Assembly (NCBI RefSeq): GCF_025356155.1
Contig: NZ_JANXUQ010000279.1
Location: 1 to 34,693, forward strand
Direction of reading: 5' to 3'
DNA: 34,693 nt
DNA from: Rhodoferax sp.
GTDB lineage: Bacteria; Pseudomonadota; Gammaproteobacteria; Burkholderiales; Burkholderiaceae_C
Under the pieces are notes generated by a model. The model saw only the letters and a list, made by a program, of their open reading frames with translations. It made no database searches and was not told the DNA's origin. Positions 34,177 through 34,693 of the stretch are shown here, in pieces (within the stretch, counting starts at the first letter, position 1; the number at the start of each line of letters is the position of its first letter). The translations under genes and the position numbers were made by a program.

Positions 34177-34693
34177 CCCCGTCGCCATAGTGATTGAAGA
34201 CGAGCCGCAGATCCGTCGCTTCGTGCGTTCGGCACTGGAGGCCGAAGGCTGGGTGGTACATGAGGCAGACACCGCCAAACGAGGGCTCGCGGATGTCGGG
34301 ACTCGCAAGCCCGACTTGCTGGTCGTGGACCTGGGCTTGCCCGATGGTGATGGGCTGGACTTGATCCGCGATGTGCGTGGCTGGTCCAGCGTACCCATCG
34401 TGGTGCTGTCCGCCCGCAGCAACGAAGCCGACAAAGTGGCGGCACTCGATGCCGGAGCCGATGACTACCTGGGCAAACCCTTCGGTGTGGGCGAGCTGTT
34501 GGCCCGCGTGCGTGCCAACCTGCGCCGCCCGCGTGCTGCGGTACCCGACAGCGGGCAGCACGTTGGTACGGTCTCAGGCCAAGCACACAGTGCCATGGAC
34601 ACTACCGATCCGGTATTCCGTTTTGGCAACGTGGTGTTGGACCGCTTGGCGCGCTTGGTGCGCAAGAATGAGGTGGAAGTCCATCTGACCCCT
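34169..34693 (+). CDS. kdpE: response regulator KdpE, 3' partial
   Basis: The visible 175 residues begin at the ATG overlapping the kdpD end. They give a receiver domain with EDE near residues 10-12, the phospho-acceptor Asp in VVDLGLPDGDGLDL, and the conserved Lys in LGKPFGVGELLARV. A Ser/Gln/His-rich linker and the first strands of the winged helix (FRFGNVVLDRLARLV) follow before the window ends. KdpE activates the kdp promoter when phosphorylated by KdpD. The linker is longer than in the second KdpE-like copy at 23588-24274. Confidence 0.93.
   Translation, partial: MSDPVAIVIEDEPQIRRFVRSALEAEGWVVHEADTAKRGLADVGTRKPDLLVVDLGLPDGDGLDLIRDVRGWSSVPIVVLSARSNEADKVAALDAGADDYLGKPFGVGELLARVRANLRRPRAAVPDSGQHVGTVSGQAHSAMDTTDPVFRFGNVVLDRLARLVRKNEVEVHLTP

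Overview
The window is about 60% GC and densely packed. It reads as chromosomal DNA of a betaproteobacterium in Burkholderiales, most likely Comamonadaceae of the Rhodoferax/Polaromonas type. The basis is the protein families and codon use, plus short dispersed repeats of a kind I associate with that family. I see no rRNA, tRNA, CRISPR array, transposase or phage gene. No gene-free stretch exceeds 300 bases. The largest gaps are 14733-14971, 7469-7706 and 10035-10257, and each is described below.

Layout. (1) 2-2539, plus strand: acyl-CoA genes (thioesterase end, enoyl-CoA hydratase/isomerase, HSDL2-like SDR). (2) 2516-10034, minus strand: a CreB-CreC two-component system, then a secreted VIT/VWA protein with a PEP-CTERM tail, an exosortase, an EpsI-like partner and a peptidoglycan glycosyltransferase. 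Three TTCAC half-sites at 11-bp spacing, the CreB 'cre tag' with one extra half, lie upstream of the VIT/VWA gene. (3) 10258-14732, plus: a TPR membrane protein, then a redox-looking set of mono-haem cytochrome, TlpA-like thioredoxin, DUF4266 lipoprotein, DUF3570 outer-membrane protein and ApbE flavin transferase. (4) 14972-17930: acyltransferase-3, convergent with a spermidine-synthase-like gene and an aldo/keto reductase. (5) 18095-21633, plus: TonB-dependent receptor and periplasmic metallophosphoesterase. (6) 21602-34693: a potassium block with kup, a second short KdpD/KdpE-type pair (minus), and the kdp operon (plus) in the order small protein, kdpF, kdpA, kdpB, porin, kdpC, kdpD, kdpE, the last cut by the window end.

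How they work together. The most distinctive system is region 2: a one-substrate exosortase cassette apparently wired to CreBC, which would make the sorted surface VWA protein a CreB-regulated product. Region 3 looks like an envelope thiol/flavin redox module. Its DUF3570 barrel protein carries an ApbE-type D-x-x-S-G-A-T sequence, although the ApbE has no export signal. Region 6 combines a constitutive type K+ importer with the high-affinity pump and two alternative KdpDE-like regulators.
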